A stretch of DNA of 64,000 nt from Zopfochytrium polystomum (taxonomy: Eukaryota > Chytridiomycota > Chytridiomycetes > Chytridiales > Chytridiaceae), in contig JAIVFJ010000274.1 in assembly GCA_025765615.1 (NCBI GenBank), positions 1-64,000 on the forward strand, read 5' to 3'. The number at the start of each line of letters is the position of its first letter. Position 1 is the stretch's first letter. The notes under the pieces were generated by a model that saw nothing but the letters and a program-made list of their open reading frames with translations, did no database searches and was not told the origin of the DNA. This document shows positions 31,770 to 42,576 of this stretch, in pieces. Position numbers and translations under genes: made by a program.

Positions 31770-32138
31770 CAGAAACGGCGCAGAACACGCAAGACGTTAC
31801 GTAAGCACAAACGCAGACAACACGTAAAAAAAAAAAAAAAAGAAAAAGGTTTGACGAAAAGCAGTAAAAGTCCGCGGGAGTAGAGAGAGAGAGAGAGAGA
31901 TACACGTCGAGACTCATGCACAAAAAAATCAACGCACTTTGTCAACGCATCGATCCCCACAGACAACGTGGTGAACCCCCTGCACGCACAACACAGCAAA
32001 GTGGCCGACAAACAGAAAAGGAATAGAAAAGAAAAGGGCAAAGAGGAGTAGGAACTGTACGTATAAAAAGCCTCAAACGTAAAACTAATCTCCACCCCTC
32101 CCACACCCGTCCCCGATCAAATCACAACCAGCGCAGTA
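31276..32138. other. Intergenic with A-tracts
   Basis: Poly-A runs at 31741-31769 and 31826-31841 and a short (ga)n run near 31883-31899. The open frame over 31403-31804 depends on the A-tract and is not supported. 3' flank of the PAK gene. Confidence 0.5.
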
Positions 32139-34704
32139 TCACTTTGAGCTCTTGGTCCGCTTCACAAGCGGGATCAGGCCCTCGAGCGCACACGCCGACT
32201 TGAGGAAGGGGTGCTGAAAGAAAAAAGCAAGCAAGAGGTCAGAAGATGGGGGTTTGAAGAAAAGAGAAAACACCAGATTTCCCTCCTCTGCGTCGCAACC
32301 TATCCACATACCTCCAACAGCACATCGCTAGCCGGCCGCTTGTTCACGTCGACCTCCAAGCACTTGCCCAAAAAGTTTTTAAACACGAGGCTCAGCTTCT
32401 CGGGTTGCTTGAGCGCGGGGGTGCCGTGGGTGGCGATCAGGTACAGGGCTTTCAGCGGCTCCTCGTCCATGTAGGGCGGCTCGCCCTCGATCATTTCGAT
32501 GGCCATGATGCCGAGGGACCAAATGTCGACTTTGGCGTCGTACTGCTTTTGCTTGACGACTTCGGGCGCCATCCAGTACGGCGTGCCCACGAGCGTCGCG
32601 CGCTTGCCCTTGTCGGCGGTCAGCTTTGCGCAGTAGCCAAAGTCGACTGGTGAGGAGAGGAAAAAAACGAGATGGGTGGTAGCGTTAGTGATTGCTTTTA
32701 GAGCCGCAATCAATCCACTCAACTGATTTTCACATTTCCGTCATAATTCAGCAAGATATTATCACTCTTAATATCCCGATGGATGATCTGCATCTTATGC
32801 AAATGGCTCAAGCCGCTCAGCGTCTCCTTGCACACCGCCGCAATCTGCGCCTCAGACATGGTGCTGTGGTCGATAATGTCCGTCAACGGCCCGCCCTCGA
32901 GGAACTCCATGACAACCCACAGTTCGTTGCGCACCAGGAACGAGTCCAAAAAGTTGACTATGTTGGGGTGCCGGAACTCGCGCATGATGAGAATCTCGTT
33001 GACGATGAGGTCTTTGCGGGGCTGCGCGGCCAGGTCCATTTGCTTGATGGCGACGGGCTGCGGCGAGGTGCCGGGAGGCGCGGTGGTGGGGCGGGCGAGG
33101 TAGACGGAGCCGGAGGCACCTTGGCCGACTTTTTTGATTTTTGTGTAGAGTAGTGTTGGATCGCCCTTGGACACGATTGTCTTTAGCTTTTCGATCGCTG
33201 CGGCATCGGCGGCGGGGTTGCTCTGCTTCTCCTTCTTCTTCTTGGTTCCCGACGAAACAACCGCTGCTGGTTGTGGAGTTGGTGATTTTGTTTCACCGCT
33301 TGCCGCTGTGCCGCTGCTGCTGCTTGCTGTTGACGGTCCGGATGCGCCGTTCTCGCCCGCCGGCTTTTTAGGGCGTTCGATTGTGGGTGATGTGGGTTTG
33401 CGTGTTTCGGGGGACATTGTTTTCTGCACGTATTGTCCAATGTTAGGCGCGTAACTGGCAAGGAGCGGAAAAATCTCTTACCTGAGGTGGTAATGCTGCA
33501 GCAGCGGTTGGCGATAGCGGTGACGAAGTTGGTGGTGCGTAGACTTTGTTTTGCGACTTACCATATGTTCCGTACTGGTTGCTGCCCGCTGCTCCTCCAT
33601 ACGGATCGTTGTAACCTCCACTACCTTGATAGTCATCTCTCCGAGCCGGCGATCCAAGCTCCCTCTGCTGCGGTAACGGGTTCCCAAATTCGCGATTCAG
33701 CGAACTCGCGCCGCCCAGCCGGTCCAAATCAAAAGACCTTGAGGATCTGCGATCCAGCCCAGGTGACCTTGGCGGCGAAGGCGGGGAGGAAAACGGCTGT
33801 TGATCCAGATATAGTGGACGCAGAATCCGAGTTGAACTGCTGGATCGGGATGGCGTTGCGAGAGACCATGTTTTCCGTGTAGAACTCGAGGACGTCCAAG
33901 ACGGCCTGAGGGTTCTTTGTCATGTCGTCTTTCGAGATCGTCGACGATTCCAACAGAGACCGCCATTCGTCGGGAAGGCCCTGGATCGCAAAAACGAAAA
34001 CGCCGCATGAGCATAGATCTGTGGATTCATTTGCACCCGACGTACGGTAAAGTTTCCGCTGAAGGGATCAAAGCCAACGTGAATCTCGTGCACAAAGTTT
34101 GTAGGAGTACTGATGCCAAGGGGTGATCGCTTCGAAAAAAGGAGGCACATTATGGTTAGTTCAATGTTGGAAGTCCATCGGTCACTGCGATAAACGAGGA
34201 CGATCGTCGGATACAGCTCTTACATTGTAGATCTCATCCATCCATGCATACAGCTCTTCATCGCTTTTGCAGGAGATGCGATATACCCTCCTGTCTTTGA
34301 CAACGATCTCAAATACATGGGGGCGTCGGCTGGAGGCTGAGTCAACCCGTTGAACCTGCTGAATGTCCTTGAGGTAGACGATGGCGATGGGATTGTACGA
34401 TTCCTATTGGTTACAACAGATAAGCATTTCATTACCTTTGTTTTGAAGTGTGTGGGGGGTGGGGTGGGTGGTGCACTGCAAGTCCAAGCAGCCTGGTGGA
34501 GATGGCGTCGCAGGAGTCGAGGTGGGCAAAGTGTGGGGGCCGGGAGGTTACCTCGTTTTTGTGGAACGTGAGGGTCTGCTCCCTGAGCAGCAGCCACAGG
34601 TTCTTCGAGGACGCTGAGAAGATCCGGCCGAGCGATCCACTGCCGCCGCCGGCGCCCTCCTCCTTAACGACACAGTAGCCCCGCTTGACGACGTACGAAG
34701 ACAT
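32139..34704 (-). CDS. CLA4: p21-activated kinase, Cla4/Skm type (PH-CRIB-kinase)
   Basis: Start at 34704 ([20 protein letters not shown]). Exons 34704-34552, 34403-34224, 34129-34046, 33980-33482 (containing one intron), 33423-32724, 32646-32312, 32213-32139. The PH domain fills exons 1 and 2 ([39 protein letters not shown]). The CRIB follows ([20 protein letters not shown]), for binding GTP-loaded Cdc42/Rac, then [20 protein letters not shown] Pro/Gly/Gln linker leads to the kinase: [61 protein letters not shown]; end LVKRTKSSK. In exon 4 a 70-base gtctct...acag segment restores the frame and is probably an intron with a weak donor; otherwise it is a one-base shift. About 650 residues. Expected roles: polarity, septin and cytokinesis signalling. 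PH plus CRIB separates it from Ste20, which lacks PH. Confidence 0.93.
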
Positions 34705-35251
34705 TTGGGCTGGTGCTGCTGGCGGAAATCGAGAGACGAGGGTTTGGGCGTCAACCGAGCAGGGAGTCTGTCGCTCTGCCTTCTTGTCTACAACGACCAC
34801 CCTACTTTCCGGGAATTTTTTGTGGGTATCACTTGGCACGACATGATCTAGTAATCACCACACGCTCCCATTGGGCTCAGCGGATGGGCTCAATCCCGAG
34901 CTGACCAGGTGCAGCACCTTCGGCACATCGGACCCCTACGTTAATGGGCAGTGGTTATGTAGTGTCCACACCATCCTCATCGGCCCCGATCGCAAGAGAG
35001 AAGCCCGTAGCAATGAATTGAAACAGAAAGTGGAAAGAATTTTAAATGAGGTATCGTTTACTCAAATTCAATGAGGGGAACCACAGGAGGGCGAAGAGGA
35101 AGGGTGAGAGCAAGCAATGGGGGCTGTTGATCTGAGGAACATAAAGGGGAGTTGGACCAGACTTCTGGATGTGCTAGACCAACGTTACTCTTCCACGAGT
35201 GAGTGTAGAACTGAGGGATAGGGAGGGGGGTGTGCCCGCTTTCGATCACTA
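34705..35251. other. Intergenic, no gene seen
   Basis: Promoter side of the PAK gene and 3' side of the next gene. Nothing supported. Confidence 0.4.
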
Positions 35252-35449
35252 TCAATCACTCAGCCGCTGAGCCGAGTCCAGCGCAGGGGTGGCGGTGCTG
35301 ATGCCCATGACGTCGTCAAAGTGTTGCCGTGTTGGGACGATGGAGCGCGACGCGACACACGCTTGTACGAATTTAACGAATGCGATCAGCACAAAGATGG
35401 AGATGGGGACGAGGAGGACGGGCAGCATGATGGAGTTCACATCGGACAT
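35252..35449 (-). CDS. 65-aa putative single-pass membrane protein
   Basis: Starts MSDVNSIMLPVLLVPISIFV, with one strong hydrophobic helix (residues about 8-25), then KFVQACVASRSIVPTRQHFD and a short polar tail ending SAQRLSD. The frame is open upstream, but that sequence looks non-coding, and the internal ATG at 35449 is followed at once by the helix. No family recognised. It could also be the last exon of a longer gene. Confidence 0.4.
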   Translation of the reverse strand: MSDVNSIMLPVLLVPISIFVLIAFVKFVQACVASRSIVPTRQHFDDVMGISTATPALDSAQRLSD

Positions 35450-36002
35450 TGCTGCCGATTGCTGTCTGAGGGAGGTGTCGGGGCGGGGGCTTCTCGGGAG
35501 TGTCCTTTGTTCCGGTCTTCCAGGGAGGAGTGAGCTTGCCGCACAGTCGAAAAAATGTATTAATTTTTCTATCTTGCTGTGCCTCTCTGTGGCTCTCGTA
35601 GCACATGCGGATGCGATTAAAGGGCAACAATGGCTGCGATTGGTCGATTGGTGGTCTGATGCAACCGCCCCACCTGTGTTTGCTTCCCAAATAGGCCAAG
35701 ATGCTTTTCTGAGCACGCGCCCATCAAGTCGTTTCTCTTCCAAGAATGCACACACACACTCTCACGTGTTTGGTTGAAATGCCGCTCTGAGTCTGAGACA
35801 ACGCAGCCGTATGCGCGGTTTTATCAAAAATTGTTCCGTTACCTTCAGCCGCTCTCCTGCTTACATCCGATAATTTGTTAACTCAATAGTTTGGTAAACA
35901 TCCGGTTGATATTCATACAACGTAGTCATAAATTACAAATCCTAATTCAAAACCTCCGCGGGCCATTGCAAAGGCGCCTTCAGTTCACCATCCACCTCGA
36001 AC
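35450..36002. other. Intergenic, no gene seen
   Basis: AT-richer near 35830-35940. Short cacacacactctcac run at 35747-35764. No gene supported. Confidence 0.4.
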
Positions 36003-36543
36003 ATGTCCATCGCCGTCTCTGCCGCCACCGGCAGGCTGGGAAAGATCGCCGTCGACATCCTCATCGACAAAAAGCAGCCCGTCATCGCCCTCGTCCGCGA
36101 CCTCACCAAAGTGCGAGCGGGCGTCGAGGCTTGCAAGTTCAACCACACCTCGGACGTCGCCGCTCGCAGCCGCGCTCGCAGGAGTCAAAACGCTGATCCT
36201 GGTCTCCAGCGGCGACATCCACGCCGACCGCTTCCTTCAGCACAAGAGCGCCGTCGACGCCGCGAAGGAAGCCGGAGTGACCGCGATCTTGCACACTTTC
36301 GGCGCCACGCGCTCCAAGCTCTGCACGCGGGGAAGGCGGTCGATTCGGCGGACGTGCTGCTGGAGGAGTTTGGCGGGCAGTTTGCGGCGCGGTTGGGGTT
36401 GCCTCGGCTGCTTGTTGAGTTTATGGTGTCGACGGAGGCGGCGGCGGTACGTGGAGACCACGGACTTGGTTGAACTGATTGTCCGCCAGCCATCCAGCTG
36501 GAAGCACGTGAAGGAGGTTGTTGCCGCGCTGCCTGTGGCCTGA
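36003..36543 (+). pseudogene. NmrA-like/QorB-type NAD(P)H-binding oxidoreductase remnant
   Basis: The start MSIAVSAATGRLGKIAVDIL is a Rossmann nucleotide-binding N-terminus (expected G-A-T-G-x-x-G; here A-A-T-G-x-L-G). The next piece, ALAGVKTLILVSSGDIHADR then FLQHKSAVDAAKEAGVTAIL (about 36170-36300), is one base out of frame. The C-terminal piece, YVETTDLVELIVRQPSSWKH then VKEVVAALPVA-stop, lies at about 36445-36543. Family members are about 280-300 residues; here the middle third is missing. Frameshifts plus the deletion make it a pseudogene. Confidence 0.6.
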
Positions 36544-37082
36544 ATGGTCGCCGATAAATGTGTTTTCAATTAAAATGTCATAAGCGCCAAGCCACACAAG
36601 TGGCATTGTCGTTGTAGACGTCGACCATGGTGGCGAGTAGTTGGCAGGACGTTTTGTATGGTCAAATGATGACGCCTGTGATAATTGCGACAACGTCGCG
36701 GAGGGCAGGCTCTCCAGGCGACGTTGGTTCCTTCCTGCTCGTTTTTCCCTTTCAGCCCTTTCATGGTTTACTGCCTCTTTTTTTTTATTTTGAAAGCAAA
36801 CGCTCATCAGCTCTCCCTTAGTTACCACCATTCTTTTGAGAGATTCACTGCTTGGATCGGCGTCGATTGGGCACGATATCGGACAGCCCACGTCAGCGGG
36901 TGAAGGTGGTGTGGCGAGTGGACAAGAACCATGGTGGGAGCCATTCGTTCGGCCTTTCTTGCTGCCCTTGTCAGTGGGTCACAACAGAAAAAGAACAAAA
37001 AAAAAAGCATAAAATGGGAAGAAACATCCCTTCGAGAGCCACACTTCCCACAAGCACATGTATCACATACTACCCACAACCA
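36544..37082. other. Intergenic, no gene seen
   Basis: Several short open pieces in all frames, none supported. T- and A-rich runs near 36775-36790 and 36990-37010. Confidence 0.4.
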
Positions 37083-37644
37083 TGGACGACGACGACCACG
37101 ACCACGACGACGACGATGCCATTACAAGTAGTCGCAGTGGTGCTCGCACCCGACCGGCGACTCCCGGTTCAGGGACCGCCCCTTCGCCGTCGACTGCCGA
37201 TCCGCCGGTGACAACCTCCACACCGTCTCGAGTTCCATTTGCCCGCCACGTCAGCGCATCATCATCGTCATCATCGATGAGCTCATGGGCGCAGGCAGCA
37301 AGCACCCTGCCGTTCACAAATCTTGCCGATCTGCCTCTCAGCAGGCTACAAGTCCTTCCTGAGATCGAGGTCGACGAGACCCGCCGAACTGTCATAGACC
37401 GCCTCATCATTGTCAAGGAGAGGCAGAATCGAAAGGAGTCCCGAACCCGGACTCGAAAACAGTTGCTGGAACTCCTGAAGGATCCCGAGATGCCCCCGAC
37501 TGCCAAGGCCGATCTATATGAAAAGTACAAAATCTTCTTCTTGGTAAGGCTGACAAGCACTGAAATCGTTCGGACTGATCTATACTTGTGCAGAGACGAA
37601 TGTTGCGGAACCAAATTCGATGTCGGGCTTCGGATATCAGCTGA
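37083..37644 (+). CDS. Hypothetical protein with acidic start and basic helical core
   Basis: Exon 1 (37083-37543) starts MDDDDHDHDDDDAITSSRSG. Ser/Pro-rich sequence follows, then a charged helical core, RTVIDRLIIVKERQNRKESR and TRTRKQLLELLKDPEMPPTA. A gtaagg donor and cag acceptor remove a 50-base intron. In phase the gene then ends quickly at 37644. A frame one base away continues as MSGFGYQLMDVEAPNESAHI, PLSAEFYQ, then a hydrophobic helix (FVRPFLVPFLLVVMGIVHAI) to 37937, which looks more coding. A one-base frameshift, or a second gene there, is possible. No family recognised. Confidence 0.45.
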
Positions 37645-38169
37645 TGGACGTGGAGGCGCCGAATGAGTCGGCTCACATCCCACTGTCGGCTGAGTTTTAT
37701 CAAGTTAGGTACTCTGTCAGGCCCGCGCCTGGTTTCGTTCGTCCATTCCTGGTACCCTTTCTCCTTGTTGTCATGGGGATTGTCCACGCTATCCTCATTT
37801 GCATCTTTACAACAAGTGGAAACGGAAGACTCTGGATCCTCACCGCTGCCAGCCCCAAGCTCATCGCCGAGGTTTGGAGGACCTGGAAGAGATTCCTCGC
37901 CTGGACAAAAAGGACTGTCCGACGAAACTTCTATTGATAATGACGAGAACTTGCATAGCTTCAACGGCAGCCCGATCATATCAGCCGAAGGCACGATGTC
38001 GGGCGTACTTCGGCGACGGACAAACGCAAAGACCAGGAAGTAATTGCAGGCACAGCCATCTGTGCAAACTGAACCCTCCCTCCGTGGGCAACGTAAATAT
38101 GAATATAGATAAAGCAAAAGTGTCAAGTCGTCGCCATCGACTTATGGCTTCTCGCAGATGTAGGTTGAA
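37645..38169 (+). other. Open frame with possible transmembrane helix
   Basis: Plus-strand frame 37620-37937 holds FLVPFLLVVMGIVHAILICI. It may be the out-of-frame end of the gene above. Nothing else seen. Confidence 0.3.
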
Positions 38170-38270
38170 CTTGCTCATCATGTGTTTCCTAGCTTCGACA
38201 AATTTCTCCGTGCCGAGACAGAGCGGGGCACATTTACGATGGGCTTGGAAGGCAAGATTCTGTGGTAAGT
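38170..38270 (-). pseudogene. Aldo-keto reductase relic
   Basis: Minus strand reads YHRILPSKPIVNVPRSVSAR. This matches codon for codon the N-terminal YHRILSSKAGVKVSPLCLGT of the genes at 42.5 and 43.4 kb, with small indels. The DNA similarity (accacagaatcttgcc, ccgctctgtctcggcac) covers about 90 bases only. Confidence 0.55.
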
Positions 38271-38379
38271 AAGCGGTGCTTTGGTGGTTGGGGATAGGGA
38301 AAGGCCATTTTCTTTAAGTGTGCTGTTTCCAATTCTTCACTCTCAGACAGATACCCGTTATTCAGAGGATCACCCTCTG

Positions 38380-39107
38380 GTATCGCCCCAACGCTATGGA
38401 AGGAGGCACCGCAGACTCCGACGCGAAATTCACCAGCTGCTCAAACGATTGACGCTGCTCTCAGCTGCCCCGCTTCCACTCGTTATAGATTCGATCCCAG
38501 AAAAGTTGGAATGGCGTCATCGACTCGACAGAGGATGACTGAGCGCGGCTCTCTGGGCGACGCCTGGGAGCGCTGTAGTCGTCATTTGCCTGGGAGTGGC
38601 GATGAGGAAGGGGGAAGTGAGATTCATTTCCCTGACGGTGTGCAATGGTGATAAAAGTGACCCCGCTTCGCCATCGTTCGCACTGAGCGGGGCACTCGCT
38701 GAATTCCCACCAGCCTTCTGACGTGAGGGCCAATCAAAATCTTCCGTTTCAGATTGTGTGAGCGATAAACTTTTGCGCCTGCGGGCGGGCTCTGGCAGGT
38801 CGTCCACGACGCCGACAACGTCGACTTTGTTAGGATGGATAACGCCTCCGAGTTCGGGGATTGAGCTCATGCATATATTGCCTCTCCCCCCGGTAATCAC
38901 GAAAGCATTCACGTTGGCATGAATTACGCCGTCTGCCGCCATGTCGAACCCCCGAAAATACATCCTGTCGAGCAGACCGTGCCGCGAAAACGCCGTCATC
39001 AGCCTCACCGGGCTTGCTGCTGCAGCCCACGACGCAACCTTTAGCACGCGATGCCTTCGGTCCAGGGCAGCCTTTGCCTCAATCCAATTGCAGATGCTTG
39101 TCTTCAT
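38380..39107 (-). pseudogene. Broken copy of the BTB-like/HMG-like gene
   Basis: Minus strand reads SRHGLLDRMYFRGFDMAADG, then VVGVVDDLPEP, AKVYRSHNLKRKILIGPHVR and, near 38510-38430, SMTPFQLFWDR and IYNEWKRGS. Each piece has a counterpart in the intact gene at 45081-47188: ARHGLLDRLYFRRFDMRTDC, VVGDVDDLVEP, KVYRSEDLKH, MTAFQLFCHE, IENRIYDEWTRGG. The frame changes at least twice, a stop follows KRGS, and the N-terminal half is missing. Confidence 0.65.
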
Positions 39108-39622
39108 CTTACAGACCTTACGAAGAAAAATCTATTGGGCGAGTTGCGATGGTCGGAGCAGAGGGGGGTTGTCGTGGCAGGAGGGTGAAGTGGGGTTGGG
39201 GAAATCAATTGCCGATCCCGATGTGCGCGTATATTATTGCACTGGGTGCGGCATACCCTTGCCGCATATAAGTGACAAATCCGCACATCCGAAGGGGGCG
39301 GCGGAGCACACCGGCGTTGGGTGATTAGTGTCAGAATACCTTTGAAGCAGGTAAAATTGGCGGTGCGCAAATTCATCCGGGCCCATTTTCTTATTGCGGC
39401 GAAACTTGGTACTGCGCGAAAAAAGCTCAGCCCCCACCTATTTGCCAGGACCCTACAATTGCTTTTGACAGACACAAACACTCAACTGACTTTTCCTCAT
39501 TACAAATATTCTTCAACGCCGTTCTGGCTCCGCCTCCCTCTTCGGCTGTGCGGATTTGACACTGTTCTGCGTCGATTAGTGTCCTCCGCCCCCACCATCA
39601 TCTCTCTGTTCTTTCAAACCCG
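39108..39622. other. Upstream region of the micro-exon gene
   Basis: No gene supported. Serves as promoter region for the gene starting at 39724. Confidence 0.4.
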
Positions 39623-39625
39623 TAG

Positions 39626-39636
39626 GGTATAAAAAC
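39626..39636 (+). promoter_or_regulatory. TATA box of the micro-exon gene
   Basis: gggtataaaaac, 90-95 bases before the ATG at 39724, with an A-rich leader (aaaaaaaataaaaaaaaaac) immediately before the ATG. Confidence 0.7.
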
Positions 39637-39723
39637 ACGACAACATTTATTCAACTCCTCCCAGACGCAACAAGCGGTTTTTCCCTCAGCCTGCCAAAAA
39701 GAAAAAAAAATAAAAAAAAAACA

Positions 39724-40839
39724 ATGCCGCTCGCCAAGTTTGTAGCCTTCCTCCTCCTCGTCGGGATATGCGTTCTTGCGGTCCTCGAGCCGGCCGTCGC
39801 TTTCCCCAACCGCGGTGAGGCGAAGATCATGATGACGATGGATGCCCGGAGTAGCGCCTTTTTCTAATTTCTAACATTTTTGGTGCACCTTCCCACCCTT
39901 CTGATCTCACCAGGCTACACCCGCGGTTCACTGTCTCCGCCAAGTAAGGACAACTCGAGCCCTTTCAACGAAGTCTTCTTTGTTACTAAATTCTCCCTCT
40001 CCTCCACAAATGATTTTGCGGCCCCCGACTCGTTCCAAAAGGGCCACGAAGTCAGTACCTATGATTCATTTGGTTTTGCTCGGCCCCAGCCGTGATGCAA
40101 GTCTCTGTGATACTTATTTTTTGCAGATCCTCCTCCTCCCCGTGCGTATGAGCACCCCACATATATTTCAACCCGCCACACACTCCAGACCTCCAGACAA
40201 CCACGACAAGTTTTCACTGCGATTGGCACTCATTCGCTCGTCTTGCTTTTTAACTCTCAAATTTCACCCAAAAAAAAAATATCAGGAAGCCCGTCCCCGC
40301 CGCACCAGCCCAGTAAGCACATGAGGGGCCGCCGTTTTTTTTATTAAAACCCTCCCTCCCTATTGCTCACTTCATTTTATTTCCATCTCGCTTGCCTGTT
40401 GTGGGACGTTCGGCAGTCAACTTAGCGCCAATTCGTATGTACTTTTCGTTCTTTTCAACATCCCACCTCCAGCTCTTTTTCCCTATCTGATTGGAGAACA
40501 TTTTTTTTTGCGTGGCTTTTGAAAGAACAAGCAGCAGCGGCGCGTCGAGAGAGGGCTAGGCAACGCCAGCAGCAGAACCAGCAACAAAATTGAGAAGTAT
40601 GTTTTCGAAACCGCCCAATCTACCGCCTGCCCCATTTCGTCACGTCTTTCCAAACCGTTAAAAAAACCCTCACTTTTTTTTTCTCCTTTGGCACAGGGTA
40701 CCAAGGCCACGCTCTCCCACAAGACGATGACTTCCAGTTGGAATTTTGCCCATTTTTTTCCCGCTCCGACTCTAAGTGCGCCGATGGCATGTCGCTATTG
40801 CATCCTCCCTTGCACTACACACCAATAAAAGGGTCGTGA
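39724..40839 (+). CDS. Micro-exon gene for a small secreted Pro-rich peptide
   Basis: Seven exons can be chained in one frame: 39724-39814 (91 bases), 39914-39943 (30), 40127-40141 (15), 40286-40312 (27), 40417-40434 (18), 40570-40596 (27, or 24 using the tandem cag), 40697-40839 (143). Every internal exon is a multiple of three and every junction is phase 1, with gt donors (gtgagg, gtaagg, gtgcgt, gtaagc, gtatgt, gtatgt) and ag acceptors. Exon 1 is a signal peptide (MPLAKFVAFLLLVGICVLAV, LEPAVAFPNR). The middle is short Pro-rich pieces (YTRGSLSPP, PPPPR, SPSPPHQP). The last exon reads YQGHALPQDDDFQLEFCPFF and ends HYTPIKGS-stop. About 116 residues in total. The TATA box and leader support transcription. 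The two 40.4-40.6 kb micro-exons are less sure than the others. Family unknown. Confidence 0.6.
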
Positions 40840-40917
40840 TGTCACTCATCTGCTTTTTGCTATCCGCCTCTCTTCTGTGGTTGGGGTGGTTACTCTGGCT
40901 ATCCTGCTGAATCAGCC

Positions 40918-41130
40918 GTCGAAGACATACCCGATCTCAACAGGGAGCGCCTCCAACGACAAGCCCATCGTACGCGAAAGCGACGGCACTTCTTCGACGC
41001 CACGCCCCGCAGCCACGTTCGCTGCCGGTGTGTCCAAAACCATTCCATTCTGATCCCAAGTGGCGACATTCCCCGTTTCCTCGAGGCAAAAGAACGGCGC
41101 CACGATCTTGTACCACGTCTGCGCTGCGCT
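40918..41130 (-). pseudogene. Terminal-exon fragment of an unknown gene
   Basis: Minus strand reads TWYKIVAPFFCLEETGNVAT then WDQNGMVLDTPAANVAAGRG, and stops after VEIGYVFDG. An acceptor-like cgcag precedes TWYK. The composition looks coding, but no upstream exons were found. No family recognised. Confidence 0.3.
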
Positions 41131-41424
41131 TCAGCTAGTGAAAGGGGATCGCCTCTTAAGTCGAGCCTTTCAAAAAGTCTTTGAGCAAAGAGAGAGGAAC
41201 TGTAACATAATTGGATCTCAAGAACTGGACAATACGTCAGCTCTATCGACTAAGTGGACAAGGAAAGGAGGCAGTCAAGATGCTTCTCGTTTTTCTGCTT
41301 TGTTTCCAGGTCTGGGTTGCGTCACATCAATCCAGCTTCAAACGCAGACGATTGCACTCAATCACTCATTTATTTGAAACCTCACTTTGCTCGCCCACAT
41401 GGAAGCTTTCCTACGGAAATCCTC

Positions 41425-42576
41425 TCAAACCTTCCTGGGCTTGATCGGCTGGAGCGGCGTCACAGTGTCGACGTGGCCGGCAAACTTGACGAGTGGGATG
41501 TCGCTGGTCGTCATGCCGGTGCGGAACTTTTGGTAGCCGTGGAACTCGAAGAGCATGGTGTAAGGGAACCCGACGTCGAACGGCACCGCGTTTTCGATCT
41601 CGTCAATGTCCTCGGGAGTCAGCTCGAGCGACAACGCCTCCACGTTGCCCTTGAGGTGGTCGGCCTTGCGCCCGCCGACGATCGGGAAGACGTAGGGCGC
41701 CTTGTGCATCACGTACGCGAGCGCGACCGACGTGATCAGCGTACCTTTGCGCGTCGCGACCTTTTCGAGCACGCCCGCGACGGCGCGCTGGGTGTCTGTG
41801 AACGCGTGCATGGACCTTGCCGCGTCGCCCTTTGCCAGCTCCGCCGCGCTCTTGAACGCGCCCTGGCCGAGCACGCCCCACGGCACCAGCGCCATCCCCT
41901 CCGCGGCGGCCATCGGCAGGATGTCTCTTTCAAAGTCGCGGTCAGCGGCAGACCACCGGCCCTGGTAGACGCTGAACTCGGTGAGCCCGTGGTCGCGGGC
42001 GTAGCGGTTGGCGCTGCTGACGATCCAGGCCGGTGTGTCGCTGACGCCGAGGTAGAGCACCTTACCCGCGAGGACGAAGCGGTGGAGAGACTGCATGACC
42101 TCTTCGATTGAGGTGGAAAAGTCCCACCAGTGGAGGTACAGGAGGTCGATGTAGTCGGTCTTCATCTTCTTGAGGCTGGCCTCGACCGAGAGGCGGAGGC
42201 TTTTCGAATGGTTGCCCTGGTAGTTGATCTTGATCACCTCGGGTCCGCCGTGCTTTGGGTATCCGGTGGTGTACTTGGTCGCCAGGACGATCTGGTCGCG
42301 GTTCTTTCGGGACTCGAACCACTCGCCGAGCCACTGCTCGCTCTCTTCGCCCTGGTAGTTGTTGGCGGTGTCGATGAAGTTGCCGCCGTTGTGGAAGAAG
42401 TAGTCGAGGATCTCGAACGCCGTGTCCTTGGTGCACTTGCCCATCATGCCCTCCCACGCTTCGCCAAAGTTCATTGTTCCGAGGCAGAGCGGGGAGACCT
42501 TGACGCCGGCCTTGGAGGACAAGATTCGGTGGTAACCGAGCGGCGATTTGGGCGCTGGGGGGAACGCAAAGGCCAT
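41425..42576 (-). CDS. Aldo-keto reductase, aryl-alcohol dehydrogenase type, copy 1
   Basis: 383 residues from the ATG at 42576 (MAFAFPPAPKSPLGYHRILS); the upstream ATG at 42675 adds unlikely sequence. A TIM-barrel NADPH-dependent reductase: Asp and Tyr of the catalytic tetrad in GGNFIDTANNYQ, Lys in IVLATKYTTGYP, His in LLYLHWWDFST. C-terminal cofactor side: SVALAYVMHKAPYVFPIVGG. Length and landmarks fit the fungal AAD/norsolorinic-acid-reductase-like group, which reduces aromatic aldehydes and polyketide intermediates. No introns. It is divergent with copy 2, 745 bases between starts. The substrate cannot be told from sequence. Confidence 0.93.
   Translation of the reverse strand: MAFAFPPAPKSPLGYHRILSSKAGVKVSPLCLGTMNFGEAWEGMMGKCTKDTAFEILDYFFHNGGNFIDTANNYQGEESEQWLGEWFESRKNRDQIVLATKYTTGYPKHGGPEVIKINYQGNHSKSLRLSVEASLKKMKTDYIDLLYLHWWDFSTSIEEVMQSLHRFVLAGKVLYLGVSDTPAWIVSSANRYARDHGLTEFSVYQGRWSAADRDFERDILPMAAAEGMALVPWGVLGQGAFKSAAELAKGDAARSMHAFTDTQRAVAGVLEKVATRKGTLITSVALAYVMHKAPYVFPIVGGRKADHLKGNVEALSLELTPEDIDEIENAVPFDVGFPYTMLFEFHGYQKFRTGMTTSDIPLVKFAGHVDTVTPLQPIKPRKV

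Noticed and set aside
31403..31804. 133-residue open frame ending in a Lys run
   Set aside because: The Lys run is a poly-A tract; no domain and no promoter seen.
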